Part shown: positions 8,424 through 17,153 of the stretch, piece by piece
Layout of the letters: every line of letters begins with the position of its first letter
How positions within the stretch are numbered: position 1 is the first letter of the stretch
Assembly (NCBI RefSeq): GCF_030406905.1
Contig: NZ_CP129137.1
Coordinates: 682,001 to 746,000, forward strand
Length of the DNA stretch: 64,000 bases
Source: Streptomyces sp. HUAS CB01
GTDB lineage: Bacteria; Actinomycetota; Actinomycetes; Streptomycetales; Streptomycetaceae
Direction: 5' to 3'
The notes under the pieces: model-generated
Databases searched by the model: none
What the model was told of the DNA's origin: nothing
The model's input: only the letters and a program-made list of their open reading frames with translations
Translations under genes and position numbers: made by a program

Positions 8424-9900
8424 TCCGCTCCAGCCGGTAGTACTCGGCGACGCACCGGGCGGGCCACGCGATACGGCCCCCGGCGCGGAACGGTTCGAGC
8501 ATCCCCGCGACCGGGGTCGGGGTGTACGGAGCGACCTCGGCACCGCGCGCGGCCGCGGCCCGCAGCGACGCGTCCTGACGGTCCCACTGCCCGGCCCGCA
8601 CCAGCATGTCCTGGCCGAGGTGGTGCAGCGGCACGGCCAGTCCCACGGCCGCCGCGGCGTACAGCACCGCCGCCGCGGCGGCGGCCGCCACGGGCCACGG
8701 CCGGGCGCCCCGCCGGCGCAGCGACCGGCCCAGGAGGGCGCCGAGGCCCGCGAGCACCAGCACGTACAGCAGCAGGTAGTCGTTCCAGGTCCGGGCCGCT
8801 GTCGCGACGCGCGGGCCGAAGACCGGGTAGGTGACGACGGTGCACAGGTAGCCGGAGACCAGGACGGCGAGCACCCCGGCGCAGGCGAGCGGCAGCGGCC
8901 GGCAGGGACGCAGCACGGCCGGGCCGTCGCCGGTGCGGGCGGGACGGACGAGCAGGCCGAGCAGGAATCCCGCGGCGAGGACTCCCCCGTACTCCCAGGT
9001 CGTCAGGACGGTCTCCGCGATCCGGGCGAAGCCGCGGGCCGAGGCGAGCAGGGAGTCCGGCGCGAGGATCGAGGTGGTTCCGGCGCCGAAGCGTTCGCGC
9101 CTGCGGAGGGAGCCGGGCGACGTCATCAGTACGGCCGTGCCGACGGCGACGCCGGCCGCGCCGGTCAGCGCCCAGGTCCGCAGGAAGGGCCAGGCCCGGT
9201 CGGTGACGAGCCGGCGTCCGAGCAGCAGGAGACCCCCGAGGACCACGAGCGCCACGACCGAGGTCTCCTCGGAGAGGGTGCCCGTGAAGACCCCGGCGGC
9301 CGCCACCACGGCCAGGGCCGCGACACGGCTCCGCCGCCCCCCGGCCGCCAGCGCCGGGAGGGCCGCGGCGCAGGCCAGCACCGGGGCCACGGTGTGCGAG
9401 ACGGACCCCGCAGGCCAGTAGAGGGTCTTGTAGGTGTTGGGGGTGGCCAGGAGGAAGACCGCGGTGACCATCGCGGCGACGAGCAGCGCGAGCCCGCGCG
9501 GTGCCGACTGGCGGGCCCGGCGCAGTACGAGGACCACGAGGGCCCACAGCACGGCCACGACGACGAGCGTGCTGACGGCCGCGTACCACTGGTGGCCCGC
9601 CACGGGGAACTGGGCGTAGAGGCCCACGAGGAGGCCGTTGCCGACGCGGCCGTTGTCGGTGACGTAGAACTTGCCGATCATTCCGCCGATGCCCTGGTCG
9701 CGAACCACGGGCAGGAAGCACCACTCGTCGGCACTGGGCCGGACGTGACGGCCCAGCCAGGCGGCGGCGGCCAGCAGCGCGAGCGGCAGCGCGGCGAGGA
9801 GCATGGCCCCCGCGGCGACGGGCGAGGGGAGGCGCCACCGGCCGCCCCTCCCCCGGCCCGGCTGCCCGGAGGAGTCATCCGGCTCCCGCGGAACGGTCAT
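8398..9900 (-). CDS. Polytopic membrane protein (DUF6056-like), candidate GT-C glycosyltransferase
   Basis: About 500 residues with roughly 10-11 hydrophobic helices. After TM1 comes a first extracytoplasmic loop with '[17 protein letters not shown]', an acidic motif placed like the catalytic Asp of GT-C enzymes, and '[16 protein letters not shown]' after the next helices. I recognise it as resembling the DUF6056 group of actinobacterial membrane proteins, whose function is not established. It is convergent with the gtrB/gtrA pair and overlaps gtrA by 26 bp, so by analogy with Gtr systems it could transfer the flipped sugar to a surface acceptor. Start: ATG at 9900; an in-frame ATG at 9921 is equally possible because neither has a good ribosome site. 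Confidence 0.6.
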   Translation of the reverse strand: MTVPREPDDSSGQPGRGRGGRWRLPSPVAAGAMLLAALPLALLAAAAWLGRHVRPSADEWCFLPVVRDQGIGGMIGKFYVTDNGRVGNGLLVGLYAQFPVAGHQWYAAVSTLVVVAVLWALVVLVLRRARQSAPRGLALLVAAMVTAVFLLATPNTYKTLYWPAGSVSHTVAPVLACAAALPALAAGGRRSRVAALAVVAAAGVFTGTLSEETSVVALVVLGGLLLLGRRLVTDRAWPFLRTWALTGAAGVAVGTAVLMTSPGSLRRRERFGAGTTSILAPDSLLASARGFARIAETVLTTWEYGGVLAAGFLLGLLVRPARTGDGPAVLRPCRPLPLACAGVLAVLVSGYLCTVVTYPVFGPRVATAARTWNDYLLLYVLVLAGLGALLGRSLRRRGARPWPVAAAAAAAVLYAAAAVGLAVPLHHLGQDMLVRAGQWDRQDASLRAAAARGAEVAPYTPTPVAGMLEPFRAGGRIAWPARCVAEYYRLERITRSTRLP

Positions 9901-9921
9901 ATGAGATGCACCGACGGCCAT

Positions 9922-10223
9922 GTCCCTGACTTGTTGCACGGGCGCCGGTCCGTCCAACCGCACCGCGGTCATCCGGCGCAGCAAGAAGCCCCGATCGGAT
10001 CCGGCACGGCGCCACGGTCGCGTGTCGCCTTGCCCCGGGCGGCCGTCGCGGTTCCGAGGGGCGGGCCTCGTCGGTTCCCTCGGCCACCGGAGGCCGGGGA
10101 GGCGCCCGTCGGCGCGATCCCGGCAGCCACACCGGCGCCCGGCGGTTCGAGGGACGGCCACACCGGCGCCCGGCGGTCCCGGCCCGCGCCCGCCGGGCAG
10201 GCGCCGGTCCGGCGGACGGCGTG
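9922..10223. other. Intergenic region with a 20-bp direct repeat
   Basis: No gene is supported here; the reading frame upstream of the membrane protein stays open but looks like GC-rich noise. It holds two exact copies of CCACACCGGCGCCCGGCGGT at 10127-10146 and 10158-10177, 31 bp apart. No terminator for the glutamate operon is obvious. Confidence 0.4.
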
Positions 10224-11138
10224 TCAGGGCCGCTCGGGGGGCTCCGGCTTGCGTCCCACGTGCTCGCCCGGCGTCGCCAGCTCCTCGACCGCGTCCGCGG
10301 CCACCACCGCTCCGGTGGACTTCCTGCCGCGCCGCAGCCGGCCCTCCAGCCGGGCCGCGAACGAGGTGAGCGCGAAGTTCAGCACTATGAAGATCACGGC
10401 GACGACGGTGAAGCTGGCGATGGTGTTCGCGCCGTAGTTGGCGCTCATCGGCCGCACCGACGCCAGGAGCTCGGAGAAGCCGAGCATCGCACCGCCCAGG
10501 GCGGTGTCCTTGACGATGACCACCATCTGGCTGACGATCGCCGGGAGCATCGCCGTCACCGACTGCGGCAGCAGCACGTACCGCATCGTCTGGCCCTTGC
10601 GCATGCCGATCGCCCGGGCGGCGTCCGACTGCCCCTGCGGCAGTGCCAGGATCCCGGCCCGGACGACCTCGGCCAGCACGGACGAGTTGTAGAGCACCAG
10701 GCCGGTCACCACGGCGTACAGCGGCCGGTTGTCGGGGCTGATGTCGGAGAACACGGCGTAGGCCGCGTTGGCGAACAGCATCAGGATCAGCACGGGGATG
10801 GCGCGGAAGAACTCCACCACCGTGCCCGCGGCGCCGCGTACCCAGCCGTGCTCCGACAGCCGGGCGATGCCGAGGACCGCACCGAGCGGCAGCGCGATGA
10901 CCAGCGAGAGGGCCGCGGCGATGAGGGTGTTCTCGAGCCCCGGCAGGAGGTAGGTCGTCCACACCCGGGAGTCGGTGAAGAACGGAGCCCACTTGGACCA
11001 GTCCAGCTGGCCCTTGGCGGCGAGGCCCGTGAGGACCCACCAGGCCAGGGCCGCGAGGACGACCAGGAAGCCCAGCGAGTACACGAGGTTGCGCCGCCTG
11101 GCCCGGGGTCCGGGCACGTCGTACAGGACCGCGCTCAT
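10224..11138 (-). CDS. gluD: Glutamate-type amino-acid ABC permease GluD
   Basis: A 304-residue HisM/GluD-class permease. A long cytoplasmic N-terminus precedes helices starting near residue 19; the conserved core 'VEFFRAIPVLILMLF' and the EAA-like loop 'QSDAARAIGMRKGQTMRYV' are present, followed by a charged C-terminal tail of about 40 residues. Its ATG overlaps the gluC stop (ATGA on the minus strand, 11135-11138), so the two permeases are coupled. It is the last gene of a four-gene operon read leftward: gluA (13555), gluB, gluC, gluD. The order and protein types match gluABCD of Corynebacterium and Streptomyces; substrate glutamate/glutamine is inferred from that match. Confidence 0.85.
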   Translation of the reverse strand: MSAVLYDVPGPRARRRNLVYSLGFLVVLAALAWWVLTGLAAKGQLDWSKWAPFFTDSRVWTTYLLPGLENTLIAAALSLVIALPLGAVLGIARLSEHGWVRGAAGTVVEFFRAIPVLILMLFANAAYAVFSDISPDNRPLYAVVTGLVLYNSSVLAEVVRAGILALPQGQSDAARAIGMRKGQTMRYVLLPQSVTAMLPAIVSQMVVIVKDTALGGAMLGFSELLASVRPMSANYGANTIASFTVVAVIFIVLNFALTSFAARLEGRLRRGRKSTGAVVAADAVEELATPGEHVGRKPEPPERP

Positions 11139-11800
11139 CGCTTCACCGCCACCTTCTTGCTCACCCAGCCGAGGAAGAGGCCGGTGGGGAGGGTGAGGAC
11201 GATGAAGCCGGCGGCGAAGACGGCCGAGATGAGGATGAGCTGCGCCTCGTTCTCGATCATCTCCCGCATCAGCAGTGCGGCCTCGGGGACGCCGATGGCG
11301 GCGGCCACCGTGGTGTTCTTCGTCAGTGCGATCAGCACGTTCGCGAGCGGGCCCACCACCGAGCGGAAGGCCTGGGGAAGGACGACGAGCGTGAGCACCT
11401 GGACGAAGCCCAGCCCCAGGGCGCGGGCCGCCTCCACCTGGCCCACGGGCACGGTGTTGATGCCGGACCGCAGTGCCTCGCAGACGAACGCGGACGTGTA
11501 GGCGGTCAGCCCGAGCACGGCGAGCCGGAAGTTGATCACGTCGAAGGTGTCGGCGCCGAGGCTCACGCCGAGGGTCTGGAACAGTCCGAGCGAGGTGAAG
11601 ACGATGATCACCGTGAGCGGGATGTTCCGGACCACGTTGACGTACCCGGTGCCGAATCCGCGCATCACGGGCACCGGGCTCACGCGCATGGCGGCCAGCA
11701 CGGTGCCCCAGACCAGCGACCCGATCGCGGACCAGACCGTGAGCTGGATGGTCGTCCAGAACGCCCCCAGCACGTCGTAACCCTGAAGGAAGTCGAACAC
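11135..11800 (-). CDS. gluC: Glutamate-type amino-acid ABC permease GluC
   Basis: 221 residues, about five helices, the short partner of GluD. Family signatures are 'GYVNVVRNIPLTVIIVF' and the coupling loop 'VGQVEAARALGLGFVQV'; 'ALTKNTTVAAAIGVPE' is typical near the end of the domain. It is inserted in the membrane with GluD to form the channel. It starts 75 bp after the gluB stop; that spacer is GC-rich and contains short dyads (CCGGTCACCGG), which could damp readthrough from the binding-protein gene, as often seen in such operons, but I cannot show this. Confidence 0.85.
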   Translation of the reverse strand: MFDFLQGYDVLGAFWTTIQLTVWSAIGSLVWGTVLAAMRVSPVPVMRGFGTGYVNVVRNIPLTVIIVFTSLGLFQTLGVSLGADTFDVINFRLAVLGLTAYTSAFVCEALRSGINTVPVGQVEAARALGLGFVQVLTLVVLPQAFRSVVGPLANVLIALTKNTTVAAAIGVPEAALLMREMIENEAQLILISAVFAAGFIVLTLPTGLFLGWVSKKVAVKR

Positions 11801-11875
11801 GATGGCGCCCCTGTGACGTCGTCTCGGTGGTCTCGGTGGCCGGCCCGGCGGCCCCGGTGACCGGCCGCGGCGGCC

Positions 11876-12709
11876 TCAGCCGGTGAAGACGCCGATCCTC
11901 GGCGGGGGTTCGCTCCGGTAGCCGGCCGGCCCGAAGTTGGCCTCCACGGCCTTCTTCCAGGAGCCGTCCTGGACCATCTTCTGCAGCGCGGCGTTGATCT
12001 TGTTCTTGAGTTCGGTGTCGCCCTTCTTCACACCGATCCCGTAGAACTCGTCGCTCAGCTTGAAGCCGCCCAGCCGGAACTTGCCCTTGAACTGGTCCTG
12101 CGCGGCGTATCCGGCGAGGATCGCGTCGTCGGTCGTCAGTGCGTCGATCGTCCTGTTCTCCAGGCCGGTCAGGCATTCGGAGTAGCCGCCGTACTCCTGC
12201 AGCTGCGCCTGCGGCGCGATCTTCGTCTTGACGTTCTGCGCCGAGGTGGAGCCGGTGACCGAGCAGAGCTTCTTGTTGTTCAGGTCGGACGGCTCGGCGA
12301 TGGACCTGTCGTCGGCGCGGACGAGCACGTCCTGGTGGGCGAGGAAGTACGGCCCGGCGAAGTCGACCTTCTTGCGGCGCTCGTCGTTGATGGAGTACGA
12401 GGCCGCGATGAAGTCGACGTCGCCGCGCTGGAGCAGCGTCTCGCGGTCGGCGCTCTTGGCCTCCTTGAACACGATGTCTTCGGGGGCGTAGCCGAGCTGC
12501 CGGGCCACGTAGCGGGCCACGTCGACGTCGAACCCCTCGTACTTGCCGTCCGGCGTCTTCAGGCCGACGCCGGGCTGGTCGAACTTGATTCCGACGGTGA
12601 TCTTCTTCCCGTCGTCCGAACCGCCGCCGCCTTCCGACCCGCAAGCCGTGGCGGCGAGTGCGAGTGCGAGCACCGCGGCGGCCGCGGCGGAGACCTTGCG
12701 AGGCTTCAT
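11876..12709 (-). CDS. gluB: Glutamate-type binding lipoprotein GluB
   Basis: A 277-residue lipoprotein: 'MKPRKVSAAAAAV' leads to a lipobox (ATAC, Cys about residue 23) and a Gly/Ser/Asp linker. The mature domain is the periplasmic-binding type 3 fold: 'PGVGLKTPDGKYEGFDVDVA', 'DVDFIAASYSINDERRKKVDF', the Arg in that block being the usual carboxylate ligand, and 'TIDALTTDDAILAGYA'. The ATG at 12709 is preferred because AGGGA lies 8 bases before it; longer in-frame starts would place the ribosome site inside the gene. Located between gluA and gluC, it captures the amino acid outside the cell. Confidence 0.88.
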   Translation of the reverse strand: MKPRKVSAAAAAVLALALAATACGSEGGGGSDDGKKITVGIKFDQPGVGLKTPDGKYEGFDVDVARYVARQLGYAPEDIVFKEAKSADRETLLQRGDVDFIAASYSINDERRKKVDFAGPYFLAHQDVLVRADDRSIAEPSDLNNKKLCSVTGSTSAQNVKTKIAPQAQLQEYGGYSECLTGLENRTIDALTTDDAILAGYAAQDQFKGKFRLGGFKLSDEFYGIGVKKGDTELKNKINAALQKMVQDGSWKKAVEANFGPAGYRSEPPPRIGVFTG

Positions 12710-12784
12710 GGTGATCATCCCTGGGGATCGCTGGGAGGTGCGTGGTCCCGGTGCGGCGCACGGGTGCGGCACTGCGACGGGGCC

Positions 12785-13555
12785 TCAGTGGTGGAGGATC
12801 TTCGAGAGGAAGTCCTTGGCACGGTCGGTGCGGGGGTTGGTGAAGAACTCGTCGGGTGTGGTCTCCTCCACGATCCTGCCGTCGGCCATGAACACCACGC
12901 GGTTGGCGGCCGAACGGGCGAATCCCATCTCGTGCGTGACGACCACCATGGTCATCCCGTCCCTGGCGAGCTGCCGCATGACCTCCAGCACCTCGTTGAT
13001 CATTTCCGGGTCGAGGGCCGAGGTGGGCTCGTCGAACAGCATGATCTTCGGGTCCATGGCGAGCGCCCTGGCGATCGCCACCCGCTGCTGCTGGCCGCCG
13101 GAGAGCTGGGCGGGGTACTTGTCGGCCTGGGTCCCCACCCCCACCCGCTCGAGGAGGGTGCGCGCCCGGTCCTCGGCGGCCTTCCTGTCCTTCCCCCGGA
13201 CCTTGATCTGGCCGAGGGTCACGTTCTGCAGCACGGTCTTGTGCGCGAAGAGGTTGAAGGACTGGAACACCATGCCGACGTCGGCGCGCAGCCGGGCCAG
13301 TTCACGGCCTTCGGCGGGCAGCGGCCTGCCGTCGATGGCGATCTCGCCGGAGTCGATGGTCTCCAGGCGGTTGATGGCGCGGCAGAGCGTGGACTTGCCG
13401 CCGCCGGAAGGGCCGATCACGACGACCACCTCACCGCGGTCGACGGTCAGGTCGATGTCCCGGAGGACGTGCAGCGGGCCGAAGTGCTTGTCGACGTGGC
13501 GCAGCTCGACCAGCGCACGGCTGTTCATGCCCGGGGTGAAGGGTTCGTCGCTCAC
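12785..13555 (-). CDS. gluA: Amino-acid ABC ATPase GluA
   Basis: A complete ABC ATPase: Walker A 'GPSGGGKST', Q-loop '[11 protein letters not shown]', signature '[16 protein letters not shown]', Walker B '[14 protein letters not shown]' and switch His in '[10 protein letters not shown]'. It belongs to the polar amino-acid (GlnQ/HisP/GluA) class and energises GluC-GluD. The start is uncertain: GTG at 13555 has GGAG five bases upstream and gives 256 residues, the usual length; ATG at 13579 would add eight residues. It is the first gene of the operon, so the promoter must lie in the 13556-13903 gap. Confidence 0.88.
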   Translation of the reverse strand: MSDEPFTPGMNSRALVELRHVDKHFGPLHVLRDIDLTVDRGEVVVVIGPSGGGKSTLCRAINRLETIDSGEIAIDGRPLPAEGRELARLRADVGMVFQSFNLFAHKTVLQNVTLGQIKVRGKDRKAAEDRARTLLERVGVGTQADKYPAQLSGGQQQRVAIARALAMDPKIMLFDEPTSALDPEMINEVLEVMRQLARDGMTMVVVTHEMGFARSAANRVVFMADGRIVEETTPDEFFTNPRTDRAKDFLSKILHH

Positions 13556-13903
13556 GGCCGCTCCGCTCGTCGGCTTCATCGTCCGTCCACTCCGGCCGGG
13601 CCGCACTCCGGGGAACGGCGTGCCGGCGCGCGCCGGTCCGCCGCTTCCCGGGCACGGGTGAACGGTGCCCCGACGCGGAACAGGCCATTGCCGTGATCCC
13701 GCTGGGTGACGTCGCGCACACGGTGAGCGACCGGATGCGGAGCGTCCGGGCACCGGCAATGTCCGGCGCATATGCGCCCAGGCGGACGCGGGGCGCGAAC
13801 CGCCGGGAGTTCCCCGCGCCCACGGCGGTTTCGCGCCGGGCGGCGCCGCCCGGCGCGGAGCGGGGCAGACGCGGGCGGCGGCGCTCTTCTAGCCTCCCGG
13901 CCC
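13556..13903. promoter_or_regulatory. Divergent control region with a perfect palindrome
   Basis: This 348-bp gap separates gluABCD (leftward) from the secreted-protein gene (rightward). GGCGCATATGCGCC (13765-13778) is a perfect 14-bp palindrome, about 210 bp from gluA and 125 bp from the other start, and is the only strong structure. No small gene is convincing here. Confidence 0.35.
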
Positions 13904-14431
13904 ATGCGCATCACACACCTGAGACGCCTCGCTCCGTCAGCCGCTCTCGCCACGGCCCTCGTCGGCCTCGGCACGGTCCAGCCCGCCGCGGCCGACACCC
14001 CGGACCTGGCCTTCACCGTCGACCAGCCGGTGACCACCCCCGGCTCGACCGTGTCGCTGACGATGACCCTGACCAACAACCAGTCGACGGACATCTGGTT
14101 CGTGTACCAGTCGGTCCAGCCGACCTGGACGACGACCCAGCGCAAGGACCTCAAGTACAGCTTCGTCTCGTGCACCGCCCAGGGCGCCGCGTGCTCCGGC
14201 ACCGGTTCGACCGCACTCGGCGTCAACTACGAGATCCCGCTGGCCCCCGGGACCTCCCGGACCGTCACGCTGACCTACCAGGTCGCGGCCGACTCGGGCT
14301 GCAACGGCACCATCGGCTTCTACTCGTACCTGTACTACGAGTACGAGAACGGGCAGCGCACGAAGGACGGCGTCCACAACACCCCGGAGACCCGGGTGGC
14401 CTGCGCGCCCGCGGAGCCCGCCGCCTCCTGA
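13904..14431 (+). CDS. Small secreted protein, beta-sandwich type, function unknown
   Basis: 175 residues with a Sec signal peptide: 'MRITHLRRLAPSAALATAL' and a cleavage site after 'QPAAA' (about residue 30). The mature part is rich in Thr, Tyr and Trp and reads like one immunoglobulin/DUF11-like domain: 'TPGSTVSLTMTLTNNQSTD' near the start, then paired Cys residues ('FVSCTAQGAACSG', 'ADSGCNG', final 'VACAP') that could form disulfides outside. No catalytic motif is seen. It stands alone, with a hairpin terminator downstream at 14480. Confidence 0.65.
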   Translation: MRITHLRRLAPSAALATALVGLGTVQPAAADTPDLAFTVDQPVTTPGSTVSLTMTLTNNQSTDIWFVYQSVQPTWTTTQRKDLKYSFVSCTAQGAACSGTGSTALGVNYEIPLAPGTSRTVTLTYQVAADSGCNGTIGFYSYLYYEYENGQRTKDGVHNTPETRVACAPAEPAAS

Positions 14432-14479
14432 CGCCCCTGCACCCCGGCGCCCCGCCGGACCTCCCCGGAACACCGCAGT

Positions 14480-14508
14480 GGCCGCCGGACGCACTCGCGC
14501 CGGCGGCC
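14480..14508 (+). terminator. Hairpin after the small secreted-protein gene
   Basis: GGCCGCCGG (14480-14488) pairs exactly with CCGGCGGCC (14500-14508) across an 11-base loop, 49 bp after the stop. There is no T-run. Confidence 0.5.
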
Positions 14509-14848
14509 GCCGCCGTCCGTGCGGCACGCCCATGCGCGACGGCACCCGCACGGTACGGACAGGCCCCTGGCCGAAAACGCTCATCCCCCACGGCCGGCGT
14601 CTTGCCCGTCCCCCCGGCGCCTGCAAGCGTTTACCCTCCGTGCCCGCCCGGCTCCCTGGCGTACGGGCCGGCCCCGCCCAGCGCCGACTTGCGTACGACA
14701 CCTGCGCTTTTCCGTCAATTTTCACCGTAGGCGCACAGAACCCACACGCAGCCTCCACTATGTCTCGGGACAGGGCACAACGGCACGGCGTTCCGGGGGG
14801 AGCCGCCGCGCCGTTGTGCCGGGGGGTCAGGGGGAGGGACACCACCGC
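14509..14848 (+). promoter_or_regulatory. Leader and promoter region of the exopolysaccharide cluster
   Basis: The 417-bp gap 14432-14848 holds the preceding hairpin and then the only available space for the cluster promoter. A less GC-rich island around 14685-14770 (with CGCTTTTCCGTCAATTTTCA) is the likely promoter area, but I see no clear -35/-10 pair. GGGGGAGGG at 14830-14838 is the ribosome site for the gene at 14849. Confidence 0.35.
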
Positions 14849-17014
14849 ATGAAGCGGATCCGCGTCCGGCGGACCATACGGACGACCGCGCTCGGTGCAG
14901 GAGCGCTCATCATCTCGCTGGGCGGCCTGCCGGCGTCACCGGTGCAGGCGGCGGCCGCCGAACCGGCCCCGAGGATCGACCTGCGGGTGCTGGTGGTCTC
15001 CGACGGGGGCCCGGCGACGGCCGCGATCGCCGCGGAACTCGACAGCGCGGGCACCCCGTACACCGTGGTCGACCTCGCGGAGACGGGCCGCCCCGTCATC
15101 GACGCGGCCTTCCTCGCGGACGAGGTCGACGGCCGGCCGCGGGCCAGGTTCCAGGCCGTCGTGCTGCCCAACGACCAACCGTTCCCCGCCGGTTCGCAGG
15201 AGATGGCGGCCCTGGCGGCGTACGAGCGGGCCTACGCGATCCCGCAGGTGGACGCGTACACCTACGCCCAGCCGCAGGCCGGGCTGGAGTACCCGGTCAA
15301 CGGCGGGTACGCCGGGCCCGTGGACGGGATCACCGCACAGGTGACGCCCGCCGGGAAGGCCGGTCCGTTCGGCTATCTCGACGGCGCCTTCGACTTCGAG
15401 GACAACGACCCCTCGGTCGACGAGAGCTGGGGCTTCCTCTCCCGGCCGCGGGCCGGCGCCGACTTCACCACCTACGTCGACGCTCCCGTCCCCGGGGGAA
15501 CCTCCCGCGGCTCGCTCGTCGGGGAGTACCGGCACGACGGCCGCCGCGAACTGGTGGTCACCTTCGTGGCCAACCGGCACCAGCAGCAGTTCAGGCTGCT
15601 CGCCCGGGGGATCGTCGACTGGATGACCCAGGGCACGCGCCTGGGCACCTCGCGCAACTGGTTCTCGGTCCACGTCGACGACGTCTTCGCCGCCGACGAC
15701 CGCTGGGACACCGAGCTCGACTGCACACCGGGGGACGTCGACTGCCCGCCGGGGCAGGGCACACCGGACCCGATCCGGATGACGCCTGACGACGTCGGAC
15801 GGGCGGTCGAGTGGTCGCGGTCCCGCAACTTCACGCTCGACCTCGCCTTCAACGGCGGCGGCAGCGTCGAGCACCGCGAGGAGCACGGCGGGACCGACCC
15901 CCTGGCGGACCGGCTGACCCGGGACCGCGGCGCGTTCCGCTGGATCAACCACACGTACGACCACCCGTACCTGGGCTGCGAACAGGACGTGAGCGTCGTC
16001 CCCTGGAAGTGCTCCACCGACCCGGACGGCAGCGTCCGCTACATCGGCCGGGACGAGATATCCCGGCAGATCGCCGACAACCGCCGATGGGCGGAGCGGG
16101 CCGGGCTTCCGCTGGAGAACGGCGAGTTGGTCACCGGGGAGCACTCCGGGCTCGCACTCCTGCCGCAGCAGCCCGAGGACAATCCGCACCTCGCCCCGGC
16201 CCTCGCGGACAACGGCGTCACCTGGCTCGCCTCGGACAACTCCCGTGACCCGGTGCAGCGGCGGATCGGTCCCGCGCTCACCGTCTCCCGCCACCCGATG
16301 AACGTGTTCTACAACGTGGGCCGGGCCGCGGAGCAGGTCGACGAGTACAACTGGATCTACACCAGCAGGGCCCAGGGCGGCAGCGGCATCTGCGAGGACT
16401 CGGCCACGACCACCTGTCTCGACGCGCCGCTCGACCCCGCCACGGGCTACACGGACCACATCGTGCCGCTGGAGGCACGGATCGCCATGGGCCACGTCCT
16501 GGCCAACGACCCGCGCCCGCACTTCATCCACCAGTCGAACCTGGCCGAGGACCGCATCGCCTACCCGGTCCTGGACCGCGTCCTCGACCAGTACGCGGCG
16601 CTCCACGCGGACAACACCCCGCTGGTGAGCCCCAGGATGCAGGACGTCGGCGCGGAACTGCGCGAACGGGCCGCCTGGGACCGAGCGGTGAAGTCCGGTC
16701 AGGCCACCGCGTACCGGATCGGCGACACCGTCACCGTCACGGCCCCGGCCGGCACGGCCGTCCGCGCCACCATGCCGCCGGGGACCACCCGGGTGCTCCC
16801 CGACGGGCCGGCCGCCTTCGGCGAGCCGTACGCGGGCACCGTCTCCGGCAGCCTGCCGCCCGGCCCCGGCCAGGACGGCGTGACCCTCTCGCTGCCGTCG
16901 GCCCCCGCGGCGGGAAGCCCGGCCGCCGGTCCCGCACGGACCACGGTCCCGGCTCCCGACGGCCCCGTGCCCCCGGGTGTCGCACGCCCCGTGGTCCCCG
17001 GTGCCGAGCGCTGA
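14849..17014 (+). CDS. Secreted PelA-like polysaccharide deacetylase
   Basis: 721 residues with a Sec/Tat-like signal ('RRTIRTTALGAGALIISLGG', cleavage near 'VQAAA', residue 34). A Rossmann-like domain follows (about 40-260: 'RIDLRVLVVSDGGPATAAIA', 'FQAVVLPNDQPFPAGSQEM'), then a NodB-type deacetylase domain. 'FSVHVDDVF' gives the paired Asp (D277, D278) and 'INHTYDHPY' the zinc-binding His pair (H368, H372). This domain order is that of the middle and C-terminal parts of PelA, which de-N-acetylates Pel polysaccharide, but the N-terminal glycosidase module of PelA is absent. The tail after about residue 600 is Pro/Ala-rich. It is the first gene of a cluster continuing to 24303; the missing hydrolase role could be filled by the two glycosidases at its end. 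Confidence 0.7.
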   Translation: MKRIRVRRTIRTTALGAGALIISLGGLPASPVQAAAAEPAPRIDLRVLVVSDGGPATAAIAAELDSAGTPYTVVDLAETGRPVIDAAFLADEVDGRPRARFQAVVLPNDQPFPAGSQEMAALAAYERAYAIPQVDAYTYAQPQAGLEYPVNGGYAGPVDGITAQVTPAGKAGPFGYLDGAFDFEDNDPSVDESWGFLSRPRAGADFTTYVDAPVPGGTSRGSLVGEYRHDGRRELVVTFVANRHQQQFRLLARGIVDWMTQGTRLGTSRNWFSVHVDDVFAADDRWDTELDCTPGDVDCPPGQGTPDPIRMTPDDVGRAVEWSRSRNFTLDLAFNGGGSVEHREEHGGTDPLADRLTRDRGAFRWINHTYDHPYLGCEQDVSVVPWKCSTDPDGSVRYIGRDEISRQIADNRRWAERAGLPLENGELVTGEHSGLALLPQQPEDNPHLAPALADNGVTWLASDNSRDPVQRRIGPALTVSRHPMNVFYNVGRAAEQVDEYNWIYTSRAQGGSGICEDSATTTCLDAPLDPATGYTDHIVPLEARIAMGHVLANDPRPHFIHQSNLAEDRIAYPVLDRVLDQYAALHADNTPLVSPRMQDVGAELRERAAWDRAVKSGQATAYRIGDTVTVTAPAGTAVRATMPPGTTRVLPDGPAAFGEPYAGTVSGSLPPGPGQDGVTLSLPSAPAAGSPAAGPARTTVPAPDGPVPPGVARPVVPGAER

Positions 17015-17153
17015 CCCGACCCCACCGGCCGCACCAGCTCACCGCGAGGAAGCGGGTTCCGGACACCGCACGCCGTGCACGACGGCGCGCGCCGTTCCCG
17101 CCGGGGACGCCCCGGAACCCGCCAGCCCCGCCCTCCTGCCGTGGAGCCCATCC

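Noticed and set aside
11801..11875. Attenuator between gluB and gluC
   Set aside because: Several short GC dyads exist, but none forms one clearly dominant hairpin; I mention it under gluC only.
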